From contig NZ_JQGJ02000005.1 in assembly GCF_000802155.2 (NCBI RefSeq), positions 248,001-312,000 on the forward strand: a DNA stretch of 64,000 bases, read 5' to 3'. Position numbers and translations under genes: made by a program. Positions within the stretch are counted from its first letter, which is position 1, and every line of letters starts with the position of its first letter. Of this stretch, positions 1-7,554 are shown in pieces. The notes under the pieces are model-generated. The model did no database searches. It was not told where the DNA came from and was given only the letters and a program-made list of their open reading frames with translations. Origin of the DNA: Pseudomonas frederiksbergensis. Lineage in GTDB: Bacteria > Pseudomonadota > Gammaproteobacteria > Pseudomonadales > Pseudomonadaceae.

Positions 1-210
1 GTCGGCGATCAACTCGACAATGCCGCCAACCGCCTGGTGATCGGGATCGTCGTCGCCGCGCTCATCGTCGGCTCGTCCATCGTCATGACCGTGTCGGGAG
101 GACCGACGCTTCTGGGGTTACCGGTTTTCGGCCTTCTCGGATTCCTTGGCGCGGTGGCCGGCAGCCTATGGCTTCTGCTTTCCATTCTGCGCAGCGGGAG
201 AGGACGATGA
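1..210 (+). CDS. ABC1/UbiB-family kinase-like protein, C-terminal end only
   Basis: The frame is open from base 1 to a TGA at 208-210, so only the last 69 residues are visible. They form two hydrophobic stretches, about residues 12-31 and 38-62, separated by a Gly/Pro turn, and end in a basic tail (RSGRGR). This two-helix membrane tail is typical of bacterial AarF/ABC1/UbiB atypical kinases, in which it follows the kinase domain. The kinase domain lies before the window, so the assignment rests on the tail alone. The stop overlaps the ATG of the next gene as ATGA, which suggests translational coupling and a shared function with the glycolipid-type glycosyltransferase downstream. Confidence 0.6.
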   Translation, partial: VGDQLDNAANRLVIGIVVAALIVGSSIVMTVSGGPTLLGLPVFGLLGFLGAVAGSLWLLLSILRSGRGR

Positions 211-2912
211 GCAGCATCGGGAAGGTCGTCATCTTCTATTCCTCCATCGGATACGGACACATCAGTGCCGCTCAATCCATTCAGGACGAGATACGGCGGC
301 AATCTCCGGCGACCCAGGTGCTGCTGCAGGACATCCGCACGTTCATGCATCCGGTGTGGCGGCGGGTCGACGAGCGCCTGTACTGGTTCGCCGCCAGCAA
401 TCTGCCGGAGTGCTTCGAGAGTCTGTTCCGTGCGATGCAGACGCGCGGCAGCCGTGCCCTCTCGCTGTCGACGCTGCCCAACGATTATCCGGAAGAACGC
501 GTATTGGCCTACTTGGCCGCGCAGCGACCGGATGCTGTTCTCGCCACCCATTACGGGGCGGCCCAGGTGTTGGGAACCTTGCGGGAGAAAGGGCTGTTGT
601 CCGACCCGAGAATCGGCTGGCTGCACACGGATTTCTTCGAGGGCTATTTCCCGCGCATCTCCAAGCGGATCGACCGCACCTTCGTCGCGCATCCGGAACT
701 CGAACGACGCTGGCTGGCGGCGGGGGTTGCGGCCGGGAAGGTCGTCACCAGCGGCATGCCGGTGCGGCCTCCGGCGACATCCGCAGACGCCCGCCGCATC
801 ACGCTCGAGGAGCTGGGGCTGTCGGTGGACGTAGCGACACTGCTGCTGAGCGGCGGCAAGGAAGGGGCGGGGAACTATCCGGGGGTGATTGACAGCGTCG
901 TTCGCCACTGCCCGGGCTGCTTGCAGATCATCGCGGTGTGCGGCACGAATTCGAGGCAGTACGAGGCGCTCGCCGAACTGCAGGAAAAATTGCCGCAGAG
1001 GGTGACACTGAAGCCTCTGGGGCTGCTGCCGCGCAGTGACATGGCGTCCTGCATGGCCGCCGCCGACATCCTGGTCACCAAGGCGGGCGGGATGACGCCA
1101 GCAGAGGCTTTTGCACTCGGAGTGCCGACTGTGCTGCTCGATGTGATCAGCGGCCACGAACGCGAAAATGCAGCCCTGTTCCAGCGCCAGGGTCTGGCCA
1201 GGTTCGCGGTTTCCGCCGACGATGCCGGGAGGTTCGCGATGGAGTTGCTCTCCGACCCCGCCCTGCGGGAGGCGATGCTGCGTGCCCAGCGAAAATTCCG
1301 GCAAAGCATCGACATCGCGAGCATCGTCCGATTTGCGCTGGACGATGGCTTCAGGCCGGCCCGGCCCTTGCCCGACTACGGCGTCGAAAACGGAGCCCCC
1401 GTCCAGGGGATCGACCAAGCGCTGGCGCAACTGGATTCCGAAGCGCCGGCAGAGGTCGAACTGCTGTTGTCCTACGCCACCTCGCAAACGCCGCAACGGG
1501 TCGTCCTCGAAAATCCATTTGGGCATCTTGCCATCCGCATCAACGGCATCGTCTACAGCGCGAACTACATCGCGGACCCGTCCGTCGATCGGAACTTCCT
1601 GCAGCACGTAAGCCTGGCAGACTACCTGTACGGCATCAATCGCCCGTCCCGTTCGCAGGTCCATACCAACACCTACGGCATGGCTTATGGCCGTGAGACG
1701 CTCGGGTTGCGGGTCCAAGGCATTCCCGCCGAGCGTCGTGCGGCCATGGTGGCCGAGGCACACCGCATCGAGAACGGATTCCGGGACGGAAGCCTGCGCT
1801 GGAACAGGAGCGATCTCAATTGCGCCGACGTGGTTGCGCGAATTCTCGCCGCCGGTGGCTACGGCGACCGTTCCCTGTACGACTGGGCGGGCTTACCGAG
1901 CATGCCGTTGGACCTGTTCGAGCGGATGCGGGCGCGCTTCGAGGAAGCCCCTTCCTTGCGGGAAGAACTGGTCGCCTACCGGTTAATGCCTGGAACCCAG
2001 GCAAGCTATCGTTTCTCCCGTTTCCCGCTGTCGTTCGGGCAGCCATTGCGCTCGATGGCGCGCGTCCTGAGCGATGCGCCGGGGGATGCGCTCGAACAGG
2101 CGACGACCCGGCAGGTCACCGGTTACTTTGGGGACCGGCGACTCTATGTGGAGGACCTGCGGGCCTGCTGGTCAGCTTCGGGATTTGCGGATCGCTCCTT
2201 GACCGGCCGTCCCCACTTGGCGCTGGAGCAGGCCATCCTCGCCGATCTGCGGCGCCTGCTCGCGGTATACGCGAAACTGCCGCTCAAGCGGATCGAGCGC
2301 TTGGGGAGGTCCCCCGCCGCACAGGCATACCACCGCCTCGTCGACCGCGGGCTCGAACTCGCCCGACTGGCCACCGAGCATGCCGAGGATGATCTGCGTC
2401 ATCGCGCCGACCGCCTGCGCACGTTGTTCACCCAACTCGTGGAGAACTATGGGCGGATCGACCCGCAGCGCCTGGAGTCGCGCCACGTGCGGGCATACCT
2501 TGCGCGGCTTCGGGCGTTCGAGTCGGCGCTGGAGCGTGAACGCGTGCCCGCCCGTACTGCGTGGGCGCTGCTGCACGCGTGGTGGCACAGGATGGTGGCG
2601 CCCGCTCGCGCCAGCGCGCGGGCGCATCCTCGCGGCAAGGGGTCAAGTGGGTTCAGCGGCATGCGGGTTGATCCGGGCGAAGTCAAGCCTACCGGCGATG
2701 CGAAAGAGCACGGTGCGCATCCCCTCGAAGCTGGTCCAGCCACGCGCTCGGCGCTCGGCCACCTGGAAGCGCCCATTCAGGACTTCCAGGAGGCCATTGG
2801 TCTTGCGGGGCTGGGTCCAGGTGACGATGCCCTCAAAGTAAATTCGGATCAACCAGGCGACGTCCGTCATCGGCTTGAGACCTCCATGACAGTTGCCAAA
2901 CCCTGCAAATGA
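207..2912 (+). CDS. Diacylglycerol glycosyltransferase-like (MGDG synthase family) fused to permuted NlpC/P60-like domain; 3' end altered by IS remnant
   Basis: The ATG at 207 overlaps the upstream stop. Residues 1-390 resemble MGDG synthase/UgtP-type GT28 enzymes: an N-terminal SSIGYGHISAAQSI loop, an HTDFF motif, then a GGM-x-PAEAFALGVPTVLLD nucleotide-sugar site. These families move a sugar onto diacylglycerol at the inner leaflet. Residues about 415-620 look like a circularly permuted NlpC/P60 (papain-like) domain, with a His in FGHLAIRI (H440) before a Cys in LNCADVV (C539). The remainder, to about 811, is helical. The last 90 codons (from about 2640) read antisense through an ISL3-like transposase fragment, so the natural C-terminus was probably replaced. 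The exact substrate is unknown; glycolipid synthesis or remodelling is inference. Confidence 0.65.
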   Translation: MSSIGKVVIFYSSIGYGHISAAQSIQDEIRRQSPATQVLLQDIRTFMHPVWRRVDERLYWFAASNLPECFESLFRAMQTRGSRALSLSTLPNDYPEERVLAYLAAQRPDAVLATHYGAAQVLGTLREKGLLSDPRIGWLHTDFFEGYFPRISKRIDRTFVAHPELERRWLAAGVAAGKVVTSGMPVRPPATSADARRITLEELGLSVDVATLLLSGGKEGAGNYPGVIDSVVRHCPGCLQIIAVCGTNSRQYEALAELQEKLPQRVTLKPLGLLPRSDMASCMAAADILVTKAGGMTPAEAFALGVPTVLLDVISGHERENAALFQRQGLARFAVSADDAGRFAMELLSDPALREAMLRAQRKFRQSIDIASIVRFALDDGFRPARPLPDYGVENGAPVQGIDQALAQLDSEAPAEVELLLSYATSQTPQRVVLENPFGHLAIRINGIVYSANYIADPSVDRNFLQHVSLADYLYGINRPSRSQVHTNTYGMAYGRETLGLRVQGIPAERRAAMVAEAHRIENGFRDGSLRWNRSDLNCADVVARILAAGGYGDRSLYDWAGLPSMPLDLFERMRARFEEAPSLREELVAYRLMPGTQASYRFSRFPLSFGQPLRSMARVLSDAPGDALEQATTRQVTGYFGDRRLYVEDLRACWSASGFADRSLTGRPHLALEQAILADLRRLLAVYAKLPLKRIERLGRSPAAQAYHRLVDRGLELARLATEHAEDDLRHRADRLRTLFTQLVENYGRIDPQRLESRHVRAYLARLRAFESALERERVPARTAWALLHAWWHRMVAPARASARAHPRGKGSSGFSGMRVDPGEVKPTGDAKEHGAHPLEAGPATRSALGHLEAPIQDFQEAIGLAGLGPGDDALKVNSDQPGDVRHRLETSMTVAKPCK
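2643..2885 (-). mobile_element. ISL3-like transposase remnant (C-terminal about 78 codons)
   Basis: Read on the minus strand, this stretch encodes a transposase tail: WLIRIYFEGIV, then TNGLLEVLNGRFQ, RRARG, MRTV, IAGRLDF and INPHAA before a stop at 2643. The TN-x-LE-x-(I/L)N and RRARG elements with the final IAG-x-LDF-x-NPHAA resemble the C-terminus of ISL3-family DDE transposases. Nothing upstream on this strand (2890-3410) continues the homology, and no intact inverted repeats were identified. The fragment overlaps the 3' end of the glycosyltransferase frame and marks a past insertion and deletion in the cargo region. Confidence 0.6.
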
Positions 2913-2954
2913 GTACACCCGATTTCTCGCCGTTCCATTACCATTGCAAAGATC

Positions 2955-2966
2955 GTTCGTATGAAC
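2955..2966. promoter_or_regulatory. Candidate TetR operator (GTTC-GTAT-GAAC)
   Basis: A perfect inverted repeat with arms GTTC and GAAC and a 4-bp spacer lies about 30 bases before the chosen start of the TetR-family gene and next to an AT-rich TATATTTTTA that could serve as a -10 region. Autoregulation by a palindrome at this position is usual for TetR proteins. The arms are short, so chance is possible. Confidence 0.3.
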
Positions 2967-2996
2967 TATATTTTTACCGGAACAGCCGGAGGATGT

Positions 2997-3698
2997 ATGC
3001 GCAATCATGCAGAGACAACCAGCGGCCACGAGGCGCGCAGTGCCAAGACCCGATCGCAGTTGATCGAAGCGACGATTGACGTTGTCGCTGCTGTTGGCTA
3101 CGAGGGGGCAACCACACGCGCCTTGTCCCAAGCGGCTAAAACCACGCTGTCGGCCATTCCCTACCATTTTGGCAGCAAGAAGGAACTCTATCTGGCCGCA
3201 GCGGACATGATCGCCGAATATGCGGCCAATCGCTTCGTGGAAGCCGCAGCCTTGCTTGACGATACGTCGAACGTCGAGCTTTCCGCTCGCTTCGAACTCG
3301 CACTGATCCAACTGCTCCACACCATGCTGGAGGAAGCCGAGCCCCATGCCTGGACGGCATTCGTGGCCCGCTGCGCTTACGACAACGACGACGCCTTCGC
3401 CCTGATTCACGGACGCGCGATCGCGCCGCTGCAGGAGCGTCTAGTGCATGCCGCCAGCCAGTTCAGCGGCCGATCTTCCGATGACGAGGCACTGCGGCTG
3501 CGCGTCAACGCCATCATGACGGCGATCTTCAGTTTCAGGTTTCTGCGCGGCGTGATGCTCCGTGGCATGGACTGGAAAAGCATTCAGACCCAGGCCGTCG
3601 GGCAAATCACGGACATGGTCCGCGATCTGTGCCGAAGCGGCTTTCTTGCTGTTCGGCCGGCTGGTGACGGCGCGGACCGAAAAACAGGCCCCACCTGA
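2997..3698 (+). CDS. TetR/AcrR-family transcriptional regulator (CerR-like C-terminal domain)
   Basis: The protein has 233 residues from the ATG at 2997, which has a GGAGG at 2988-2992. An in-frame ATG at 2961 has no such site and would overlap the likely promoter. Residues about 12-58 form the TetR DNA-binding domain: TRSQLIEATIDVVA, then a helix-turn-helix ending in IPYHFGSKKELY. The ligand-binding half resembles the DUF1956/CerR group. It faces the four small membrane and coiled-coil genes downstream (44-bp gap), so it may control them as well as itself. The inducer is unknown. Confidence 0.8.
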   Translation: MRNHAETTSGHEARSAKTRSQLIEATIDVVAAVGYEGATTRALSQAAKTTLSAIPYHFGSKKELYLAAADMIAEYAANRFVEAAALLDDTSNVELSARFELALIQLLHTMLEEAEPHAWTAFVARCAYDNDDAFALIHGRAIAPLQERLVHAASQFSGRSSDDEALRLRVNAIMTAIFSFRFLRGVMLRGMDWKSIQTQAVGQITDMVRDLCRSGFLAVRPAGDGADRKTGPT

Positions 3699-3742
3699 TT
3701 CCCTGATTCCACCAACCCCTCTCAATTGAAAGGAAATGCACC

Positions 3743-4351
3743 ATGACTCTCCAATCCTACGCACACCAGACCGTCGCATGGGCGAAGCAGCGCCTCGATG
3801 AGACCGATGCCATTCTCTCCGAGGTCGAAAAATTGGCCACCGACATCAAGGAGGATTCCCGCAAGCAAGCCGACGCAGCCCGCGCACGCCTCGCGGAGTC
3901 CCGCGCGAAGCTGCAGCAGTACTACGATGCGCTGCGTGCACAGGCAGATACCGTGAAGCAGGAAGCGGGCGAAATTCAGGACAAGCTCGAAGCCGAATGG
4001 ATCGAGGTCGAGTCCGCCCTCCAGCAGTTTGTCGCCACCACCGGCGATCAGGTGAAAACCGTGCGCAGCATCGTCGTCGTCCGTGCCCGCGCACAGCGGC
4101 AAGCGTGGCAAGACTCCCTGAAGGATTTGCGTGGCCAGGCGGCTGATGCCGTCGAGAAGGCCCGCGGCGAACTCGATGCCGCGTTCGATCACCTTTCCGC
4201 CGCGGCCGACAAGTTCCAGGCGCGCATCGGCGAGGTCAAGGACGCCGGCGATGAGTCCTGGCGTGCCGTGAAGCAGGGGTTCACCAATGCCAAGGCCGCT
4301 CGCGATGTCACGGTTCAGAAGATCAAGGACACCTTTTCCAAGGTTCTTTGA
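3743..4351 (+). CDS. Cytoplasmic coiled-coil protein, paralogue of the exported protein downstream
   Basis: This protein of 202 residues has no signal peptide or membrane segment and is almost wholly predicted helical coiled coil rich in Ala, Lys, Glu and Gln. AAAGGAAA precedes the ATG. Its N-terminal part (HQTVAWAKQRLDETDA) lines up with the mature N-terminus of the next protein (HQALAWSQDRLAQLDA), and the C-terminal parts also align, including a shared Trp near the end (ESWRAVKQGF versus EVWETTKKSY). The two are therefore a duplicated pair sent to different compartments. The apolipoprotein- or phasin-like amphipathic pattern suggests a structural or membrane-surface role. I do not recognise a named family. 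Confidence 0.7.
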   Translation: MTLQSYAHQTVAWAKQRLDETDAILSEVEKLATDIKEDSRKQADAARARLAESRAKLQQYYDALRAQADTVKQEAGEIQDKLEAEWIEVESALQQFVATTGDQVKTVRSIVVVRARAQRQAWQDSLKDLRGQAADAVEKARGELDAAFDHLSAAADKFQARIGEVKDAGDESWRAVKQGFTNAKAARDVTVQKIKDTFSKVL

Positions 4352-4399
4352 ACGTAGGCGCCACATCGCTTAATTTTTGGCTCATCCGGAGAAATCATC

Positions 4400-5107
4400 A
4401 TGAAACTTCGCTTTTCCACGATCGCCTTGGCGCTGGCTGCCCAGGCAGCATTGCTGTCGGCTCCTCCCGCCCTGGCACAGAATGCAGAAGCACAGGCCGA
4501 TTCAGCCGCCACACAGAAGAAGCCCTCAAGGGTTCACCAAGCACTGGCGTGGTCGCAGGACCGGCTGGCCCAGCTTGATGCCAACATTGCTGCCCTGGAA
4601 AAAGACGCCAGCAGGCTCCAGGGCGAGGCGCGTACCAAGGCCGATGCGGCGTTGGCGGACCTGCGCAAGCAGCGGGATGCCTATCGCCGCCGGGCTCAAG
4701 ATGCCGCAGCCAACGCAAAGAACTGGAGCGATGCCCAGGTCGCCGAAGCACGTCAGGCGCTCGACAACGATTGGGCCGCCTTCCAGGCCGCCCGAGACAA
4801 GTATCTTGAAGAAAGCAAGGCCAGCATCGCTACGCGGCGCGCCGTACTGGAGGCGGAACTTGAGGCGCAGCAGAAAGCGCTTGCTGGATTGCGTGCCGAC
4901 ACGGCCAAGCTCGCGGCAGATCAGCGCGCAGCCATTGAGGGGCGTATTGCTGCACTGAATGCAGACGTGGAGGAGACCAAGGCCCGGGTCTCAAAAGCCT
5001 CGGCCGAGGTATGGGAGACCACGAAAAAGAGCTATGGGGAAGCCCAGCGGCTTTTCTCTGAGACCTATGCGTCTATCCGCCAGTCCATCGACGAGGCCAA
5101 AAAGTAA
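4400..5107 (+). CDS. Exported coiled-coil protein, paralogue of the cytoplasmic protein upstream
   Basis: The 235-residue protein begins with a clear signal peptide (MKLRFSTIALALAAQAALLS, cleavage probably after ALA-Q near residue 26). The rest is long Ala/Lys/Glu/Arg coiled coil, so it should sit in the periplasm or at the envelope. A CCGGAG site precedes the ATG. It is homologous to the 202-residue cytoplasmic protein 48 bp upstream over most of its length, and the two probably share a transcript. The function is unknown; a stress or envelope-structure role is inferred from the YqjD/YqjE-like neighbours. Confidence 0.7.
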   Translation: MKLRFSTIALALAAQAALLSAPPALAQNAEAQADSAATQKKPSRVHQALAWSQDRLAQLDANIAALEKDASRLQGEARTKADAALADLRKQRDAYRRRAQDAAANAKNWSDAQVAEARQALDNDWAAFQAARDKYLEESKASIATRRAVLEAELEAQQKALAGLRADTAKLAADQRAAIEGRIAALNADVEETKARVSKASAEVWETTKKSYGEAQRLFSETYASIRQSIDEAKK

Positions 5108-5121
5108 TTTCCCTAATGCCG

Positions 5122-5154
5122 GAGACGCAGGCATGTCCTGCGCATTCTCGTCTC
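5122..5154 (+). promoter_or_regulatory. Possible RNA stem-loop between the coiled-coil and YqjD-like genes
   Basis: GAGACG at 5122-5127 can pair with CGTCTC at 5149-5154, and inside it GCAGG can pair with CCTGC around a CATGT loop, leaving one asymmetric bulge. It lies in the 109-bp gap between two genes read in the same direction. There is no T-run, so it is not a standard terminator; mRNA processing or differential stability is possible. Confidence 0.3.
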
Positions 5155-5216
5155 TGGCGCATGTGCAGATGCATGGGAAGGTGACAGCCGGAAAATTCTA
5201 TTGAAGGGGAAAGGCG

Positions 5217-5498
5217 ATGAATCTGACAAGTGAAATCAAAGCCCTTGGCGTAGAGATCGCCGAGCAAGCTCGCCAACGGACGAAGCCGCAAGATGAAGCC
5301 CCGCCCCCCACCGAAGAAGTGAGCTGCGTCAGCGAAGCACGTTCTCAATTACACGATGCCGACGCTTTCTTGAAAGCTGTAAACGAAACCCTTGACGAGT
5401 TTGCGGACGATCTGAATAGGCACCCGCGCTTGACGGCGCTGGCCGCGCTTGGCATCGGCCTGGCTGCGGGCGTCGTCATCGGTTACCAGGCTCGATAA
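5217..5498 (+). CDS. YqjD/ElaB-like (DUF883-type) small tail-anchored membrane protein
   Basis: The protein has 93 residues: a charged, mostly helical N-terminal two thirds and one C-terminal hydrophobic segment (about residues 72-91) with small-residue spacing (ALGIGLAAGVVIGYQ). That layout matches ElaB/YgaM/YqjD proteins, which in E. coli bind inactive ribosomes at the inner membrane in stationary phase. An AAGGGGAAAGG site precedes the ATG. The next gene is YqjE-like, as in the enterobacterial yqjD-yqjE pair. The match is by layout more than by sequence identity. Confidence 0.6.
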   Translation: MNLTSEIKALGVEIAEQARQRTKPQDEAPPPTEEVSCVSEARSQLHDADAFLKAVNETLDEFADDLNRHPRLTALAALGIGLAAGVVIGYQAR

Positions 5499-5528
5499 CC
5501 GATTTGTGCTTTCCTTGAAAGGTCTCCT

Positions 5529-5978
5529 ATGTCGACTCTCAACTCTGCAAAACTCTACGGCCGCATAGCATTGCTGCGCCGCCAAGTCCTGCTTCGACAG
5601 CTCATTCGGCGCAGTATCACCGCCGCACTGGCTATCGCGGCGTTCATCGCCACCTCCGGGCTGGCGACTTATGCGCTGTTCCTGGCCATCAAAGCTCCTC
5701 TCGGTGATCTCGGGGCAACACTGGCAATCGCTACCCTTTACTTGGTGGCGGCGCTCATTTTGCTGGGTTACACCTTGCATGAGCCACATTCCCCTGAACT
5801 GGAGGCACTTGCCGAAATGGAGGCCGCCGCGCTTGAAACAGTCACGGCCGATACGCAAGGCATCGTGCAACTGGCCACCGCAGCCGGCCACCGCATCGAG
5901 AATCTTGGCAGCAGCTTGACTCTTGGCGTTGGCATGCTGGGCGCGCTTCGCAAGCTCCTGGCTTCTCGAAAGCCTTAA
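5529..5978 (+). CDS. YqjE/holin-superfamily-like membrane protein
   Basis: The protein has 149 residues with two transmembrane helices, about residues 33-57 and 63-85, between a basic N-terminus and an Ala-rich amphipathic C-terminal half. Two close helices followed by a cytoplasmic tail is the YqjE (DUF1469/phage holin III) plan. A GAAAGGTCTCCT stretch precedes the ATG, and the gene starts 31 bp after the YqjD-like gene. It is probably the last gene of the small cargo operon. Its partner and function are inferred only from gene order. Confidence 0.6.
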   Translation: MSTLNSAKLYGRIALLRRQVLLRQLIRRSITAALAIAAFIATSGLATYALFLAIKAPLGDLGATLAIATLYLVAALILLGYTLHEPHSPELEALAEMEAAALETVTADTQGIVQLATAAGHRIENLGSSLTLGVGMLGALRKLLASRKP

Positions 5979-6114
5979 AGAACGGGGCGCAACCGACCGG
6001 CTGTGCCGGTGAGTACTCACAAGAAGAACGCACCGCGAGACGTAGATCTGTGCCAACGCGGAACTCAGTTATCACGGCAAGGATTTGCCAGCCACCCAGT
6101 GAGGAAGGGGACAC

Positions 6115-7059
6115 ATGGAACTTCGTCACTTGCGCTGCTTTCTGGCCGTGGCCGAAGAACTCCACTTCGCCCGTGCGGCCGAGCGGCTGCACATCGAGCA
6201 GTCGCCGCTATCGCGCACCATCAAGGAACTGGAAGAAGACCTGGGCGAGCAGTTGTTCGTCCGTACTAGCCGCAGCACACGTCTGACGCGGGCCGGCAGA
6301 CTGTTTCTGGAGCACGTGCCGCGTGTGTTCTCCGCCTTGCAGCAGGCCCGCGACAGCGTGAAGGCGGCAGCCAGTGGCTTCCACGGCCAATTGCGCATTG
6401 CGCTGTCCGATGGCATCACGCCCTCACGCTTGCCGACCTTGCTGGCGATGTGTCGGCAGGAGGAACCCGAGGTTGAGATTCGATTGTTCCAAGTGCCGCT
6501 GTCACAGCAGATCAAGGGGTTGCAAGACGATCTGTATGACGTGGGCTTTGCACAGTCCGATGAAGTGGGCGATGGCATCGCGGCTGACGCAGTGTGGAGC
6601 GACCCGCTGATGGTGGCGGTGCCGGCGCGGCACCATCTACTGAAGCACAAGCGAATTCCACTGGATGAAGTGCTGCACTTTCCTCTCGTGCTATGCGACC
6701 CGCAGGCGTGCGAGGGCCTCGCGCGACAAGTCGAGCGTGTTCTGCGCCGCTCTGACCGGGAACCGCTGATCGTCGAGCGCGTCGCCTCGTTCGAGCTGAT
6801 GATGGTGGTGGTTTCAGCCGGCTTCGCCTTGGGACTGGCAGGCGGCCCGCACATCGCGGCAAGCCGGGAGCCCGGCGTAGTAGCTCGACCCTTGGCGGGA
6901 CGTTCGCCCATGCTGCTGACCTACCTGCTGCGGCGCGAAGGCGAGATTTCGGAAGTGCTGTCCCGATTCATCGAGCGGGTGCAAGCCATCGATTTGTCCG
7001 AAGGCATGAGGTCCGCTCTACCACCTGAACCTGATCTCCAGGAGGAAACCGACCTATGA
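6115..7059 (+). CDS. LysR-family transcriptional regulator
   Basis: The protein has 314 residues and begins MELRHLRCFLAVAEELHFA, the standard LysR winged-HTH start, with recognition-helix residues around 18-45 (AAERLHIEQSPLSRTI). The C-terminal two thirds is a periplasmic-binding-like effector domain (DGITPSRLPTLLAM, then VVVSAGFALGLAGG). GGAAGGGG precedes the ATG. The stop overlaps the ATG of the EexN-type lipoprotein (ATGA), so it is transcribed into the conjugation genes. A LysR gene next to eexN and traG is common in Tn4371-like elements, but its target is not known. Confidence 0.85.
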   Translation: MELRHLRCFLAVAEELHFARAAERLHIEQSPLSRTIKELEEDLGEQLFVRTSRSTRLTRAGRLFLEHVPRVFSALQQARDSVKAAASGFHGQLRIALSDGITPSRLPTLLAMCRQEEPEVEIRLFQVPLSQQIKGLQDDLYDVGFAQSDEVGDGIAADAVWSDPLMVAVPARHHLLKHKRIPLDEVLHFPLVLCDPQACEGLARQVERVLRRSDREPLIVERVASFELMMVVVSAGFALGLAGGPHIAASREPGVVARPLAGRSPMLLTYLLRREGEISEVLSRFIERVQAIDLSEGMRSALPPEPDLQEETDL

Positions 7060-7319
7060 AGAAATCCATCCTGTTCCTGCTGGTCGTGCTGCTAACCGCT
7101 TGTGGCCCGTCTGAGGCCCCCAAGCAGGCCAACGTGCCGACCGTGGATGAGTTGGCCGCCGATCCGTCGCGGCTGAAGGAGTTGCGCCAGCAATGCAAGA
7201 CCGACCGCGTAATGCTTGGCGACGTGTTGTGCAATCGCGTTGCCGAGGCCACGCGCAAGCGGTTCTACGGCGACGGAAAGACGCCCTACACACCATCGGA
7301 AACGCCACCGAAGTTCTGA
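7056..7319 (+). CDS. EexN-type entry-exclusion lipoprotein (first copy)
   Basis: This 87-residue protein has a lipoprotein signal (LLVVLLTAC, lipobox LTAC, Cys about residue 16). The core ELAADPSRLKELRQQC, with a second Cys in VLCNRVAEATRKRF, is shared with the lipoprotein encoded between trbJ and trbL (ELAADPSRLKELRQQC versus TLAADAVRLKALRAQC). EexN-like lipoproteins lie in trb-type transfer modules and are thought to reduce redundant mating between donor cells. AGGAGG lies 15 bases before the ATG, which overlaps the lysR stop. Confidence 0.7.
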   Translation: MKKSILFLLVVLLTACGPSEAPKQANVPTVDELAADPSRLKELRQQCKTDRVMLGDVLCNRVAEATRKRFYGDGKTPYTPSETPPKF

Positions 7320-7360
7320 TCGTCAGTTCTCTGCAATAAATCCTGCCCTTCTTTGCAAAC

Positions 7361-7396
7361 ACGCCGCAGCGCGCTCGCGCCTGCGGCGTTTTTATT
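7361..7396 (+). terminator. Rho-independent terminator after the first eexN-type gene
   Basis: ACGCCGCAG at 7361-7369 pairs perfectly with CTGCGGCGT at 7381-7389, with additional CGCG pairing inside the loop, and is followed by a TTTTTATT tract. It lies 42 bp beyond the lipoprotein stop and before traG, separating the two transcripts. The rest of the 7320-7554 gap holds the region in which a traG promoter would be expected, but no convincing -35/-10 pair was found. Confidence 0.8.
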
Positions 7397-7554
7397 GGTT
7401 TCTTCGCAGCCTGAAACCTTGTTTTTTTCATCATCTTGCTTCCGATAACGGTCTTTGACCGGCACTGACTCGGCACTGATCCTCGCGCTATGCGGCACGT
7501 CCTTGTGCCGCTTTCTGACGAGGAATCAGCGCAGGGGAAATCGGAGGCCAGTGA

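Noticed and set aside
9..1763. Long minus-strand frame of 584 codons opposite the glycosyltransferase
   Set aside because: It has no recognisable motif, is rich in Arg, Gln and His as expected for the antisense of a GC-rich gene, and lies opposite a gene with clear enzyme motifs.
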